Source: UBA6181 sp016934015
GTDB taxonomy: Bacteria > Bacillota_I > Bacilli_A > Acholeplasmatales > Acholeplasmataceae
Direction of reading: 5' to 3'
Length of the DNA: 40,378 nucleotides
Assembly: GCA_036584525.1 (NCBI GenBank)
Contig: JAZHDG010000100.1
Location: forward strand, 1-40,378
Under the pieces are notes generated by a model. The model saw nothing but the letters and a program-made list of their open reading frames with translations. It did not search any database and had not been told where the DNA came from. Shown here piece by piece: positions 1-7,062 of this stretch (its first letter is position 1; each line of letters starts with the position of its first letter). The translations under genes and the position numbers were made by a program.

Positions 1-104
1 ATAATTGCGTGAACTTCACCAGAATTGACCACAAGGTCAACTCCTTTTAATATTTTTTTCCCTTCGATACCAACATGTAAGTTATGAATCTCTAATTTTG
101 CCAT
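1..104 (-). CDS. sufC: SufC, Fe-S cluster assembly ABC ATPase (N-terminal part only)
   Basis: The first 34 codons read on the minus strand from the ATG at 102-104; the gene runs off the left edge. The peptide starts MAKLEIHNLHV and continues ILKGVDLVVNSGEVHAI, which matches the conserved N-terminus of SufC, the cytoplasmic ATPase of the SUF iron-sulfur assembly complex (SufBCD). The Walker A motif would lie just outside the window. A strong ribosome site (TAAGGAGGACC) sits 5-9 bases upstream. SufC is usually first in Firmicutes suf operons, and no suf gene lies upstream of it here, which fits. A generic ABC ATPase is the alternative, but the LEI..L.V...ILKGV.L....GEVHAI pattern is specific enough to prefer SufC. 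Confidence 0.85.
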   Translation of the reverse strand, partial: MAKLEIHNLHVGIEGKKILKGVDLVVNSGEVHAI

Positions 105-254
105 AGTAGGTCCTCCTTAATTTCCAAAACTATTATATAACATTATGTTTTATAAAGCCATTTATATGCTAATAAGCCTGTTTTTAACATGGTAACGGTT
201 TTATGTAAATTTTGTGCAAATAACATGAATTATTATTCACATTAATATATAATG

Positions 255-412
255 ATAGTGTATCTGGTACTTTTTCATGATCAAGATACAAAGCATTGTA
301 TTTTTCTCCCAAAAAATACACAATCAAAACTTTAAATGATGATTGGACTGCCATCCACAACTCATTATTTAAATAAATGATTGTCGAACTTCAAAGAAGT
401 TCGCTTTTTTTT
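255..412 (+). ncRNA. Possible small structured RNA ending in an intrinsic terminator
   Basis: No ORF explains this stretch. A TATAAT at 248-253 precedes it (the -35 is poor). It holds hairpin 259-265/284-290, a perfect 9-bp hairpin 297-305/312-320, and a terminator hairpin 385-391/397-403 followed by eight T. The bases 321-326 can also pair with 378-383. The terminator points rightward, but no rightward gene lies upstream of it in the window, so something short must end there. I do not recognise a known RNA family. Low confidence. Confidence 0.3.
385..412 (+). terminator. Rho-independent terminator
   Basis: Stem CGAACTT (385-391) with AAGTTCG (397-403), a five-base loop, then eight T at 405-412. 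It lies just upstream of the promoter at 420-448, so it insulates the lipoprotein gene from upstream transcription. Confidence 0.7.
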
Positions 413-419
413 ATTGTCT

Positions 420-448
420 TTGACGAAATGTTTAAATTATTATATAAT
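420..448 (+). promoter_or_regulatory. Sigma-A-type promoter of the S41-like lipoprotein gene
   Basis: TTGACG at 420-425, 17-base spacer, TATAAT at 443-448; transcription would start near 455, about 30 bases before the ATG at 485. It lies right behind a terminator, supporting a single-gene transcription unit. Confidence 0.8.
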
Positions 449-484
449 GTCAATAATAGCAACATTACAGAAAAGAGGATTACA

Positions 485-2731
485 ATGAAAGCAAAATTAC
501 TGTTTTTTTCTTTATTTGCCTTATTTTTTCTATTTGGATGCACTCCAAAAGAAGAAATAATTATACCTGAAGTATTCTACACTGTTACTTTTAATGTTGA
601 CGGTGGTTCGAGCGTCGATAAAGTGGTTGTAGAATCTGGTAAAACCATTACAACCCCTAATACACCAACAAAAGATGAATTTATTTTTAGTGGTTGGTTT
701 TCTGATGAAAGCCTAAATACGCCATTCGATTTTAGTAAACCTATTATTGGCAATACAACAGTATATGCAAAATGGAGTGAAGAACCCATTTCATATCTTG
801 ATCTAATTGAAGAGGACATGGCACTATTAGAAATGCCTTCTACTGTTGGACAAGCAACAACGATTGTTTTACCAAAAATAGGTACAAAAAATAATTCTAC
901 AATTACTTGGGGAATTAGTGATACATCAGTCATGAACAGTCATGGAATCATCTTTCACCCTACAAAATCAGAGGATGATGTCAATGTTACGTTAATTGCA
1001 AATTTTAGTCTTGAAGGCGTAACAGCAAAAAAAGAGTTTCAAGTAACTGTTCCTTCAATTGAATCATTAGTTATCGATGATAAGATTGAATTGCCCTTTA
1101 CAAATATGACATCAGAGTATACAGTTTTAGATACTGCATTAAGTACATTTTATGCGGTTGATAACGCAATTCCTTATGTAGATGTTACTGAATTTTTAGC
1201 CATGATTGATGGACTTATTTATTTTGAAGAACTTGAATTTATCGAAACTGAAAATGGTTTAATCATCAGTTATTCTATTGAATATGAAGAAACAGATGAC
1301 CTCGGTAATGTGATAAGTACTGAGACTTATACATATGAAATGACCATTGATTTCGAGCTAGATACTGTTACAGTGGATTCGCTTAGTTTTTTTGACGGAT
1401 ACATTCAAGAAACAGAAACAGATTATGGTGCTGGATTAACATATCTTGATTCTTACGTTGAAGATGGTGATGAAGTTACATTTTATTTAAGTGATTATCG
1501 TTTCGATCTCATCAAGCATGAAGTTGGAGATGAAACCTACTTCCTTTTTCCATTCCATATTGCAAACCTGCTTTTTACAAGTGGTTCTTACTATAACGTA
1601 TACTACAATGGTGATGCCTATTATGGTATTTACTCATTTCCTGATCCTGATGATGAAGAGGGAGAAACTGAAGATGGAAGAGCATTCTTAGCACTCAAAG
1701 AAAGTTCATTAAACAATACAAAAATACATCCTGAAGTGCTTGTTTCTACTTATGATATGCTAGTTTTTACACTTGATCATTTCTATGGTTTAAAAGAACA
1801 AAGAGGCATAACGTCATATTATGATGTTTTATCCACAACACGAGATAGTTTTATGACTGGTAAAACAAGAGATTTAACCAATGGTCTATTCAATATTGTG
1901 AATAAAACACTGGATGATCTTCACTCAAGTTATCATTTTTCCGGATTCTATGAGCCTTATACACACCGTTTATCCCTTACTTCTATATCCCAAGTTGGAG
2001 AGAATGTTCACCAATGGTATGATGTATTATGGAGTGTCCAAGATGTTTTAGAAGCTGCATATCCTGACAGTGAAAATAATCTTCCACCAGATTATCGTTT
2101 CATTGATAATAATAAAACAGCCATTATTTATCTTGATGGTTTTGAGACTGCCACAGTTGAAGATCCAGATGGTCCAGATTCAAATCGGTTCATGCAAGAA
2201 GTCATGGCTGCAATCTTAGAAGAAAATCCAAATGTAGAAAATATTGTGGTTGACTTAAGTTATAATACAGGTGGAAATTTAGGAGCTCTTCTTAGAGTTT
2301 TAGGATTTATGACTGAAGAACCAATTGAAATGAGTTACATGAATCCACTGGACAACTCTCGTATTACTTATTTTGTAGAAGTTGATACAATGGCTAAAAC
2401 TGATGTTAATTGGTTTATACTCACAAGCAAAGTCACATTTAGTGCTGCAAATCTAATGACATCCATTGCGAAAGACATGGGATTTGCCACAATCATTGGA
2501 ACTCAAACTGGTGGTGGGGCATCTTCTATTACACCGATTGTATTACCAGATGGAACTTTCATTCACATGAGCAGTTTAAATGTTTTAAGCTATCGAATTG
2601 GAAATGAAACTGATGGATATACTTATTTCTCTATTGAAGATGGCATTACACCAGATTATGTATTAGCCGTGATTGACAGCCAAAATAACTTGAAAATTGC
2701 AGAAGTCATCGAACAAGCATTATCCAATTAA
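485..2731 (+). CDS. Lipoprotein with InlB B-repeat, Ig-like domain and S41-protease-like C-terminus
   Basis: 748 residues, probably anchored on the outer membrane face. The start at 485 is chosen because AAGAGG lies just upstream and the protein then begins with a lipoprotein signal (MKAKLLFFSLFALFFLFGC, lipid-anchor Cys19); a longer upstream reading frame from 377 would run through the promoter. Residues about 32-97 form an InlB/Listeria-Bacteroides B-repeat (GGSSVDKV ... FSGWFSD ... VYAKW). Residues about 103-190 look like a bacterial Ig-like domain (TITWGISD...). The C-terminal ~200 residues resemble S41 (C-terminal processing/tricorn-type) peptidases: IVVDLSYNTGG, the nucleophile region VTFSAANLM with Ser653, and GTQTGGGASS. 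The Lys that follows the nucleophile in the Ser-Lys branch of the family is not evident (TGGG in its place), so activity is uncertain. Monocistronic, between its own promoter and terminator. Confidence 0.8.
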   Translation: MKAKLLFFSLFALFFLFGCTPKEEIIIPEVFYTVTFNVDGGSSVDKVVVESGKTITTPNTPTKDEFIFSGWFSDESLNTPFDFSKPIIGNTTVYAKWSEEPISYLDLIEEDMALLEMPSTVGQATTIVLPKIGTKNNSTITWGISDTSVMNSHGIIFHPTKSEDDVNVTLIANFSLEGVTAKKEFQVTVPSIESLVIDDKIELPFTNMTSEYTVLDTALSTFYAVDNAIPYVDVTEFLAMIDGLIYFEELEFIETENGLIISYSIEYEETDDLGNVISTETYTYEMTIDFELDTVTVDSLSFFDGYIQETETDYGAGLTYLDSYVEDGDEVTFYLSDYRFDLIKHEVGDETYFLFPFHIANLLFTSGSYYNVYYNGDAYYGIYSFPDPDDEEGETEDGRAFLALKESSLNNTKIHPEVLVSTYDMLVFTLDHFYGLKEQRGITSYYDVLSTTRDSFMTGKTRDLTNGLFNIVNKTLDDLHSSYHFSGFYEPYTHRLSLTSISQVGENVHQWYDVLWSVQDVLEAAYPDSENNLPPDYRFIDNNKTAIIYLDGFETATVEDPDGPDSNRFMQEVMAAILEENPNVENIVVDLSYNTGGNLGALLRVLGFMTEEPIEMSYMNPLDNSRITYFVEVDTMAKTDVNWFILTSKVTFSAANLMTSIAKDMGFATIIGTQTGGGASSITPIVLPDGTFIHMSSLNVLSYRIGNETDGYTYFSIEDGITPDYVLAVIDSQNNLKIAEVIEQALSN

Positions 2732-2749
2732 AGTTAAACATTAATAAAA

Positions 2750-2779
2750 AGCGCCTTTAAAAGAAAGGTGCTTTTTTTA
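2750..2779 (+). terminator. Terminator of the S41-like lipoprotein gene
   Basis: Nine-pair stem AGCGCCTTT (2750-2758) with AAAGGTGCT (2764-2772), one G-U pair, followed by a run of T to 2778; 18 bases after the stop codon. Confidence 0.85.
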
Positions 2780-2817
2780 TTTTAATATAAATATTTTATC
2801 ATTAAGAAGATTTAAAT

Positions 2818-2851
2818 AAAAAAGCACTTTGATGTTTTCACAAAGTGCCTT
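2818..2851 (-). terminator. Terminator of the first opp/LRR operon
   Basis: Read leftward: GCACTTTG stem (2841-2848 with 2824-2831), extended by A-U/G-U pairs, then a T run at 2818-2823. It lies immediately after the stop codon at 2857 and faces the rightward terminator at 2750-2779, so the two convergent units are separated. Confidence 0.85.
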
Positions 2852-2856
2852 AATTT

Positions 2857-4986
2857 TTAGTTATAAACAATAGGTCTCATATTGGGGTTCCAACTTGATA
2901 CCCAAGTAGATGGAATTGCGTCACCTTGGAAATAAATCGTTAGATTACTGCAACCATAGAATGCATAATGTCCAACCATGTCTATATTTGAATGTAGTTG
3001 GACTTCATCCAACTCAACACATTGCCCAAATGCTCCATCACTTATTTCTTTTAAGCTTAACGGAATGTCAATTTGATCAAGTGATCTTGCTCCATAAAAT
3101 GCATAAGCGTTAATTAGAATGAGTCCTTCATTAAGTTCAACTGTTTTTAAACTACTTGCACCAAAGAAGGCATATTGACCAATTTCTTTAACGGATCCTG
3201 GAATTGTGATTGACAGTAATGAACTGGCTTGATGAAATGCATAGTCATCAAGCAAAATAATATCATCTGCAAAAGTAACTTCTTCTAGTGCACTACAACC
3301 ATTGCAGAGATTCGCATTGATTTGCTTAACACTTATAGGAATATGTAATCTTATTAAACTTGAAACTCCACGGAATGCACCTGGCCCAATATTAATAACA
3401 GAACTTGGAATATGTATGTATTCAAGTGCTTCATTATTCGCAAATGCATCACTACCAATTGTAATCAATCCTTCAGGTAGATTAATATCTTTTAAAACTT
3501 TTGTACCACTCAAAGCACCATCATTAATATATTGAAGAGATTGAGGTAATGATATCTCAAGAAGAGATTCACAGCCTCTTAATAAATCGTTATTTAGTCG
3601 AGTGATTCCTTCAGGAATGACAATGGACTTCAATTTTCTTGCATAACGAAATGCTCCATCTCCAATGTAGGTAATTCCATCATGTAAATTGATCTCTGTA
3701 AGTTCGGTTGCTCCAGCAAAAACTTCATCATTGATGATTTCTATGTATTCAGGAATATTAAATGTTTTAAGACCAGTTGCATCTTTGAATAAGCCCTCTT
3801 CAAGCTCTGTCAATTGTTCAGAAAGGTTAATTAAAGATAACTGATATGTTTCTGAGAAAGCATACGGTCCAATGTATAGTACAGAATCAGGAACATCAAT
3901 GGATGTAATGCCTGAACCAACAAATGCATAGGCTGAAATAAAAGTCAATTTTTCGGGTAAAACAACATCAAAGAGCGATTGAGTATATCCAAATGCTCCA
4001 TAGCCAATGACAGAAACAGAATCAGGAATATCAATATTACGTAAACTTGACATGCCATAAAACAATTGCGCGGGTATTTCCTCCATATTTGACGGCAAGG
4101 TCACAGACTCTAGTGCTGATGCACCATAAAACACACCTCGTCCAAGTTTTACCGAATCAGGAAGACTGATTGAGGTCAGTTGAGTCGTATTCGCAAATGC
4201 AAAATCTTTAATCTCTAAAATATTGTCTGGAATAATAACACTTTCTATTGGTGTGTTCATAAACGCTTGCTCAGCAATGGATACGACCACTTTGTTATTC
4301 AATTTTTTGGGAATTTCAACCTCTGTTTTCGATGATCTATATCCAATAATTTCTACCCCACCACTGACATTCTTGATAACGAATGCTTTATCTGGGGTAT
4401 CAATATTAAACGCAAATATCGAAAATGCAAACACAAATAATCCTGCGAGTGCAATCCATATGTTGACGGTATCCCGATCACTAAAATAAAGAATAATTCC
4501 AAAAAATAGAACAAAGAATGAAACAACAAGCATCCCTGTAATTGGTAACCAAGTCACACCATTTAAATACGGTAGCATCGTACTAAATGGAATAATAATT
4601 AAAACCGAAAGAAATAGTAATACCAAATTAAAGCGATATGGAAACCCTGATTTATTCCAATAAAGATTATTCAAAATCAATGTTGTCGTTAGTAAGGAAA
4701 CACCTGATATAAATAAACCTATCCAAAGATAGTTTGTGAGAAACCCCACTAAAAATGAAACTAAAAAAACAAAAATATTAATCACTAATGACAAGACATT
4801 GAATTTATAATAAAAAACTTTCTTTCTCGACTTAAGATCACCATCAAATGACCCATTTTTATAATAAGTTAACGCTTTTTCGTAGTCTCGCTTAACGCCT
4901 TGTCCAAACTCATATTTTAAGCCTTCAACATAATCCGGGTGTTCATCTCTCATATGTGTGGATAATCGAATCCGTTTTTTAAACAT
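2857..4986 (-). CDS. Five-TM membrane protein with 19 extracellular BspA-type leucine-rich repeats
   Basis: 709 residues; start supported by GGAGGTG seven bases upstream. Residues about 19-50 hold one Sel1-like repeat (GVKRDYEKALTYY) in a short cytoplasmic head. Five hydrophobic segments follow (about residues 62-205), which puts the C-terminus outside the cell. From about residue 245 to the end run 19 copies of a ~23-residue LRR_5/BspA repeat (IPDSV..IG..AF.....L..I.), visible in DNA as a ~69-base period. BspA-type repeats are known to bind proteins or host matrix in other bacteria; here the ligand is unknown. Last gene of a probable eight-gene transcript with oppBCDF; terminator directly after. 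The same head + 5 TM + LRR layout recurs at 15691-17757 behind the second opp operon. Confidence 0.75.
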   Translation of the reverse strand: MFKKRIRLSTHMRDEHPDYVEGLKYEFGQGVKRDYEKALTYYKNGSFDGDLKSRKKVFYYKFNVLSLVINIFVFLVSFLVGFLTNYLWIGLFISGVSLLTTTLILNNLYWNKSGFPYRFNLVLLFLSVLIIIPFSTMLPYLNGVTWLPITGMLVVSFFVLFFGIILYFSDRDTVNIWIALAGLFVFAFSIFAFNIDTPDKAFVIKNVSGGVEIIGYRSSKTEVEIPKKLNNKVVVSIAEQAFMNTPIESVIIPDNILEIKDFAFANTTQLTSISLPDSVKLGRGVFYGASALESVTLPSNMEEIPAQLFYGMSSLRNIDIPDSVSVIGYGAFGYTQSLFDVVLPEKLTFISAYAFVGSGITSIDVPDSVLYIGPYAFSETYQLSLINLSEQLTELEEGLFKDATGLKTFNIPEYIEIINDEVFAGATELTEINLHDGITYIGDGAFRYARKLKSIVIPEGITRLNNDLLRGCESLLEISLPQSLQYINDGALSGTKVLKDINLPEGLITIGSDAFANNEALEYIHIPSSVINIGPGAFRGVSSLIRLHIPISVKQINANLCNGCSALEEVTFADDIILLDDYAFHQASSLLSITIPGSVKEIGQYAFFGASSLKTVELNEGLILINAYAFYGARSLDQIDIPLSLKEISDGAFGQCVELDEVQLHSNIDMVGHYAFYGCSNLTIYFQGDAIPSTWVSSWNPNMRPIVYN

Positions 4987-5004
4987 GTGACACCTCCATT
5001 GACA

Positions 5005-5505
5005 CTAAATAAGCATAAATAGTGTGATTAACGCTAAAATCAATAAAAATAATGTGGATAAAAATACGACAATATAATAAAATTTTGGTATTTGATCATC
5101 TTCTACTTTTTTCATGTAGTGGTAATAATCAAGTTTAGGACGTTTCCCTACAATCATGAGCCCAAAAGTTTTAACACCATGTATGAATGGCGATAAAATG
5201 TTATGATTATAGACAAACATGACCCATGCAACGGTTAATTCAATCGCAAAAGCTAGCCATAAAGCATCTCCAAACGCCATCAAACTAATTTCCCATTGCC
5301 ATAATAAACCAAAACCTACGAGAAGAATATTAATACCCATCATCACTAAAGCAGTGACTAAATATAATTTTCTTTTTCTCTTTTTTCTAGTTTTTTCATT
5401 TTCGATTTCTTTTTTTACTTCTTCTTTAAAATCGGGTTCTGGTTGATCTTCGATTAAAAAATCGTTCGCTTTATTTTCAACAAACTTGAACTTTGTATTC
5501 GACAA
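5005..5505 (-). CDS. Membrane protein of unknown function, TTG start
   Basis: 166 residues from a TTG at 5503-5505. I prefer this start because AGAAGGAG lies 10 bases upstream (5516-5523) and the neighbour's stop is only two bases away; an ATG at 5535 would overlap that neighbour and has no ribosome site. A charged cytoplasmic N-terminus (Lys/Glu-rich, then KKRKRK) precedes three hydrophobic segments: two in the middle and one at the C-terminus, with a YYHYMKKVEDDQIPK linker. I cannot assign a function; a DUF3899-like fold is a weak possibility. It sits between the 258-residue membrane protein and the LRR protein in the first opp operon. Confidence 0.7.
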   Translation of the reverse strand: MSNTKFKFVENKANDFLIEDQPEPDFKEEVKKEIENEKTRKKRKRKLYLVTALVMMGINILLVGFGLLWQWEISLMAFGDALWLAFAIELTVAWVMFVYNHNILSPFIHGVKTFGLMIVGKRPKLDYYHYMKKVEDDQIPKFYYIVVFLSTLFLLILALITLFMLI

Positions 5506-5507
5506 AT

Positions 5508-6284
5508 TTACTTCGCTCCTTCTTTTATGCCACATAATTCTTCAATTTGTTTACAAGCAGCATAATAATATTTGTGTGGATATTTTTTTATTGGACATAA
5601 GAAGTATACCATGTTTTCATTTGCATGATATCCAATATTAATCTGAATTAAGTAATGCCAATTACTTTTATAATTGATGATTTGTTGAATTTCATCAATT
5701 TTTTCTTTATCAAAATTTGAAACCCTTTTGAAATTTAACATGATTTGCTTTTTTGTCTTAAATCCTTTGGGTTCAATGCTATAAATACGTTTAATATCTT
5801 CATCAAGTTCATCAGAAAAATACGATAGATCTTCACTTTTCGTAATAACGATAACAAAAAGTGTATCACCCAAATGTAGTTTCTCATTCATTTTATTCTT
5901 AAACGCGTAGTAAATTATAAATTCATTACGATCAACAAACATTGTAAAGCCTTTATTTTCAATATCTTTGAGCCAAGAAGAAGTAAATAATTTACCTTTA
6001 ACTTTTTTGGGTCCTACTTCTTCAACAATCATTTGCAAATATTGCACATGCATGTGATAGTAATTGAATTTATTTTTGAAATAGCTTACAAAAAAGAGAT
6101 CAATCATCAGAATAGGTAAAAAAATGGCTGAAAGTAGTTCAATATTGATTTGAAAAAATTGGTAAAGAATGAAAAATAAAACAACAATCATACCAAATGG
6201 CACGATGACAAAAAAGAGAAAAGAATTTCTCTTTTTTTTGTAATCGTATAATTTTTTAATAGTGTGATTTATTTGGGTTGCCAT
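5508..6284 (-). CDS. Membrane protein with cytoplasmic C-terminal domain, unknown function
   Basis: 258 residues. Two strong hydrophobic segments at about residues 21-45 and 48-68 form a hairpin; the remaining ~190 residues are soluble and contain no motif I recognise (KLFTSSWLKDIENKGFTMFVD, LGDTLFVIVITKSEDLSYF). The gene overlaps the upstream lipoprotein gene by 16 bases and has no clear ribosome site, so translational coupling is likely. The TTG-started membrane protein follows two bases later. Its position in the opp operon suggests a role with the transporter or the surface proteins, but this is inference. Confidence 0.7.
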   Translation of the reverse strand: MATQINHTIKKLYDYKKKRNSFLFFVIVPFGMIVVLFFILYQFFQINIELLSAIFLPILMIDLFFVSYFKNKFNYYHMHVQYLQMIVEEVGPKKVKGKLFTSSWLKDIENKGFTMFVDRNEFIIYYAFKNKMNEKLHLGDTLFVIVITKSEDLSYFSDELDEDIKRIYSIEPKGFKTKKQIMLNFKRVSNFDKEKIDEIQQIINYKSNWHYLIQINIGYHANENMVYFLCPIKKYPHKYYYAACKQIEELCGIKEGAK

Positions 6285-7060
6285 ATGCCATATAATGTTG
6301 CACGTTGTGTACGTGTGAAAATATCACCATTCACAAACCATTCGCCCGAACCATCACTTCTTGTGTTCCAACCCATAAAACTATAATCATTAGTGTCTTC
6401 TAAAATTGGGAAATTAATGATTTCACCATATTCAACTGTTCTTGAAGTTGGACTTGCTGGTCCTTCATCCTCAATTGGATAATTCGCTCTATATGTGACC
6501 ACAACGGAAATCGTACGCCAATGTGCATAAAGGTTTAAATCTTCATATACATTTAATGGTAAGACTTGCAATCCTGAATCACCAGGAATTGTTGAAGTAC
6601 TATCTACCCAGTCATAACGATACCAAGCTATAAATATATAACCTGTTCTCTTTGGTTGAGGCAATACCTTATTTTCACCAGGTACAAAAGACGTTGGATA
6701 TTCTGAGTCAGGCATCGTTCCGCCATTTAAATCATAAATGATATCAAACAGCATAGGTTCCCATCCAGCATATAAAACAATCGAATAATCACCAACAACA
6801 TCATTTTCAAAATCCCAAGGTTCGGTCCAATTTAGATCTTTGAACCATCCAGTGAACATGAAACCATTCCGAGAGGGTTCTTCAGGTGCTTCAATTGTTG
6901 AATTGGGTACTAAATCAAGATAAGAGTCAACGAGCGTAGCTCCAGAGTTTGCTGTAAAAAATACAACATTGACTCGAACGTCAGTCATCTTTTGATCTTG
7001 ACAACCAGCGAGTAAAAATATGAAAGCAAGCAGGAGTAAAGTAGTGTACAATTTACGCAT
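6269..7060 (-). CDS. Lipoprotein made of three InlB-type B-repeats
   Basis: 263 residues. Lipoprotein signal peptide MRKLYTTLLLLAFIFLLAGC, lipid-anchor Cys20. The mature part is almost entirely three Listeria-Bacteroides/InlB B-repeats of about 75 residues: the first with FMFTGWFKD ... VLYAGW, the second with IIYDLNGGTMPDSEY ... YIFIAWYRYD ... LYAHW, and the third with VTYRANYP ... YSFMGWNTRSDGSGEWF ... LYGIW. B-repeats are small beta-grasp-like modules of secreted Firmicutes proteins that act as spacers or binding modules; no enzyme domain is present. It starts two bases after the oppF stop, so it is clearly co-transcribed with oppBCDF. Probably displayed on the cell surface next to the transporter; the partner is unknown. 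Confidence 0.8.
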   Translation of the reverse strand: MRKLYTTLLLLAFIFLLAGCQDQKMTDVRVNVVFFTANSGATLVDSYLDLVPNSTIEAPEEPSRNGFMFTGWFKDLNWTEPWDFENDVVGDYSIVLYAGWEPMLFDIIYDLNGGTMPDSEYPTSFVPGENKVLPQPKRTGYIFIAWYRYDWVDSTSTIPGDSGLQVLPLNVYEDLNLYAHWRTISVVVTYRANYPIEDEGPASPTSRTVEYGEIINFPILEDTNDYSFMGWNTRSDGSGEWFVNGDIFTRTQRATLYGIWQPK

Positions 7061-7062
7061 GT

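Noticed and set aside
377..484. 36-residue N-terminal extension of the S41-like lipoprotein
   Set aside because: It would begin inside a terminator and run across the promoter. The ATG at 485 has a ribosome site and opens a proper lipoprotein signal.
577..933. 118-residue leftward ORF opposite the S41-like lipoprotein gene
   Set aside because: It lies wholly inside a well-supported gene with promoter, signal peptide and terminator, and shows no ribosome site or known motif.
3400..4780. ~69-base tandem periodicity in the LRR gene, considered as a DNA repeat array or CRISPR
   Set aside because: It is the coding trace of ~23-residue protein repeats; the repeats differ at DNA level and the frame is continuous.
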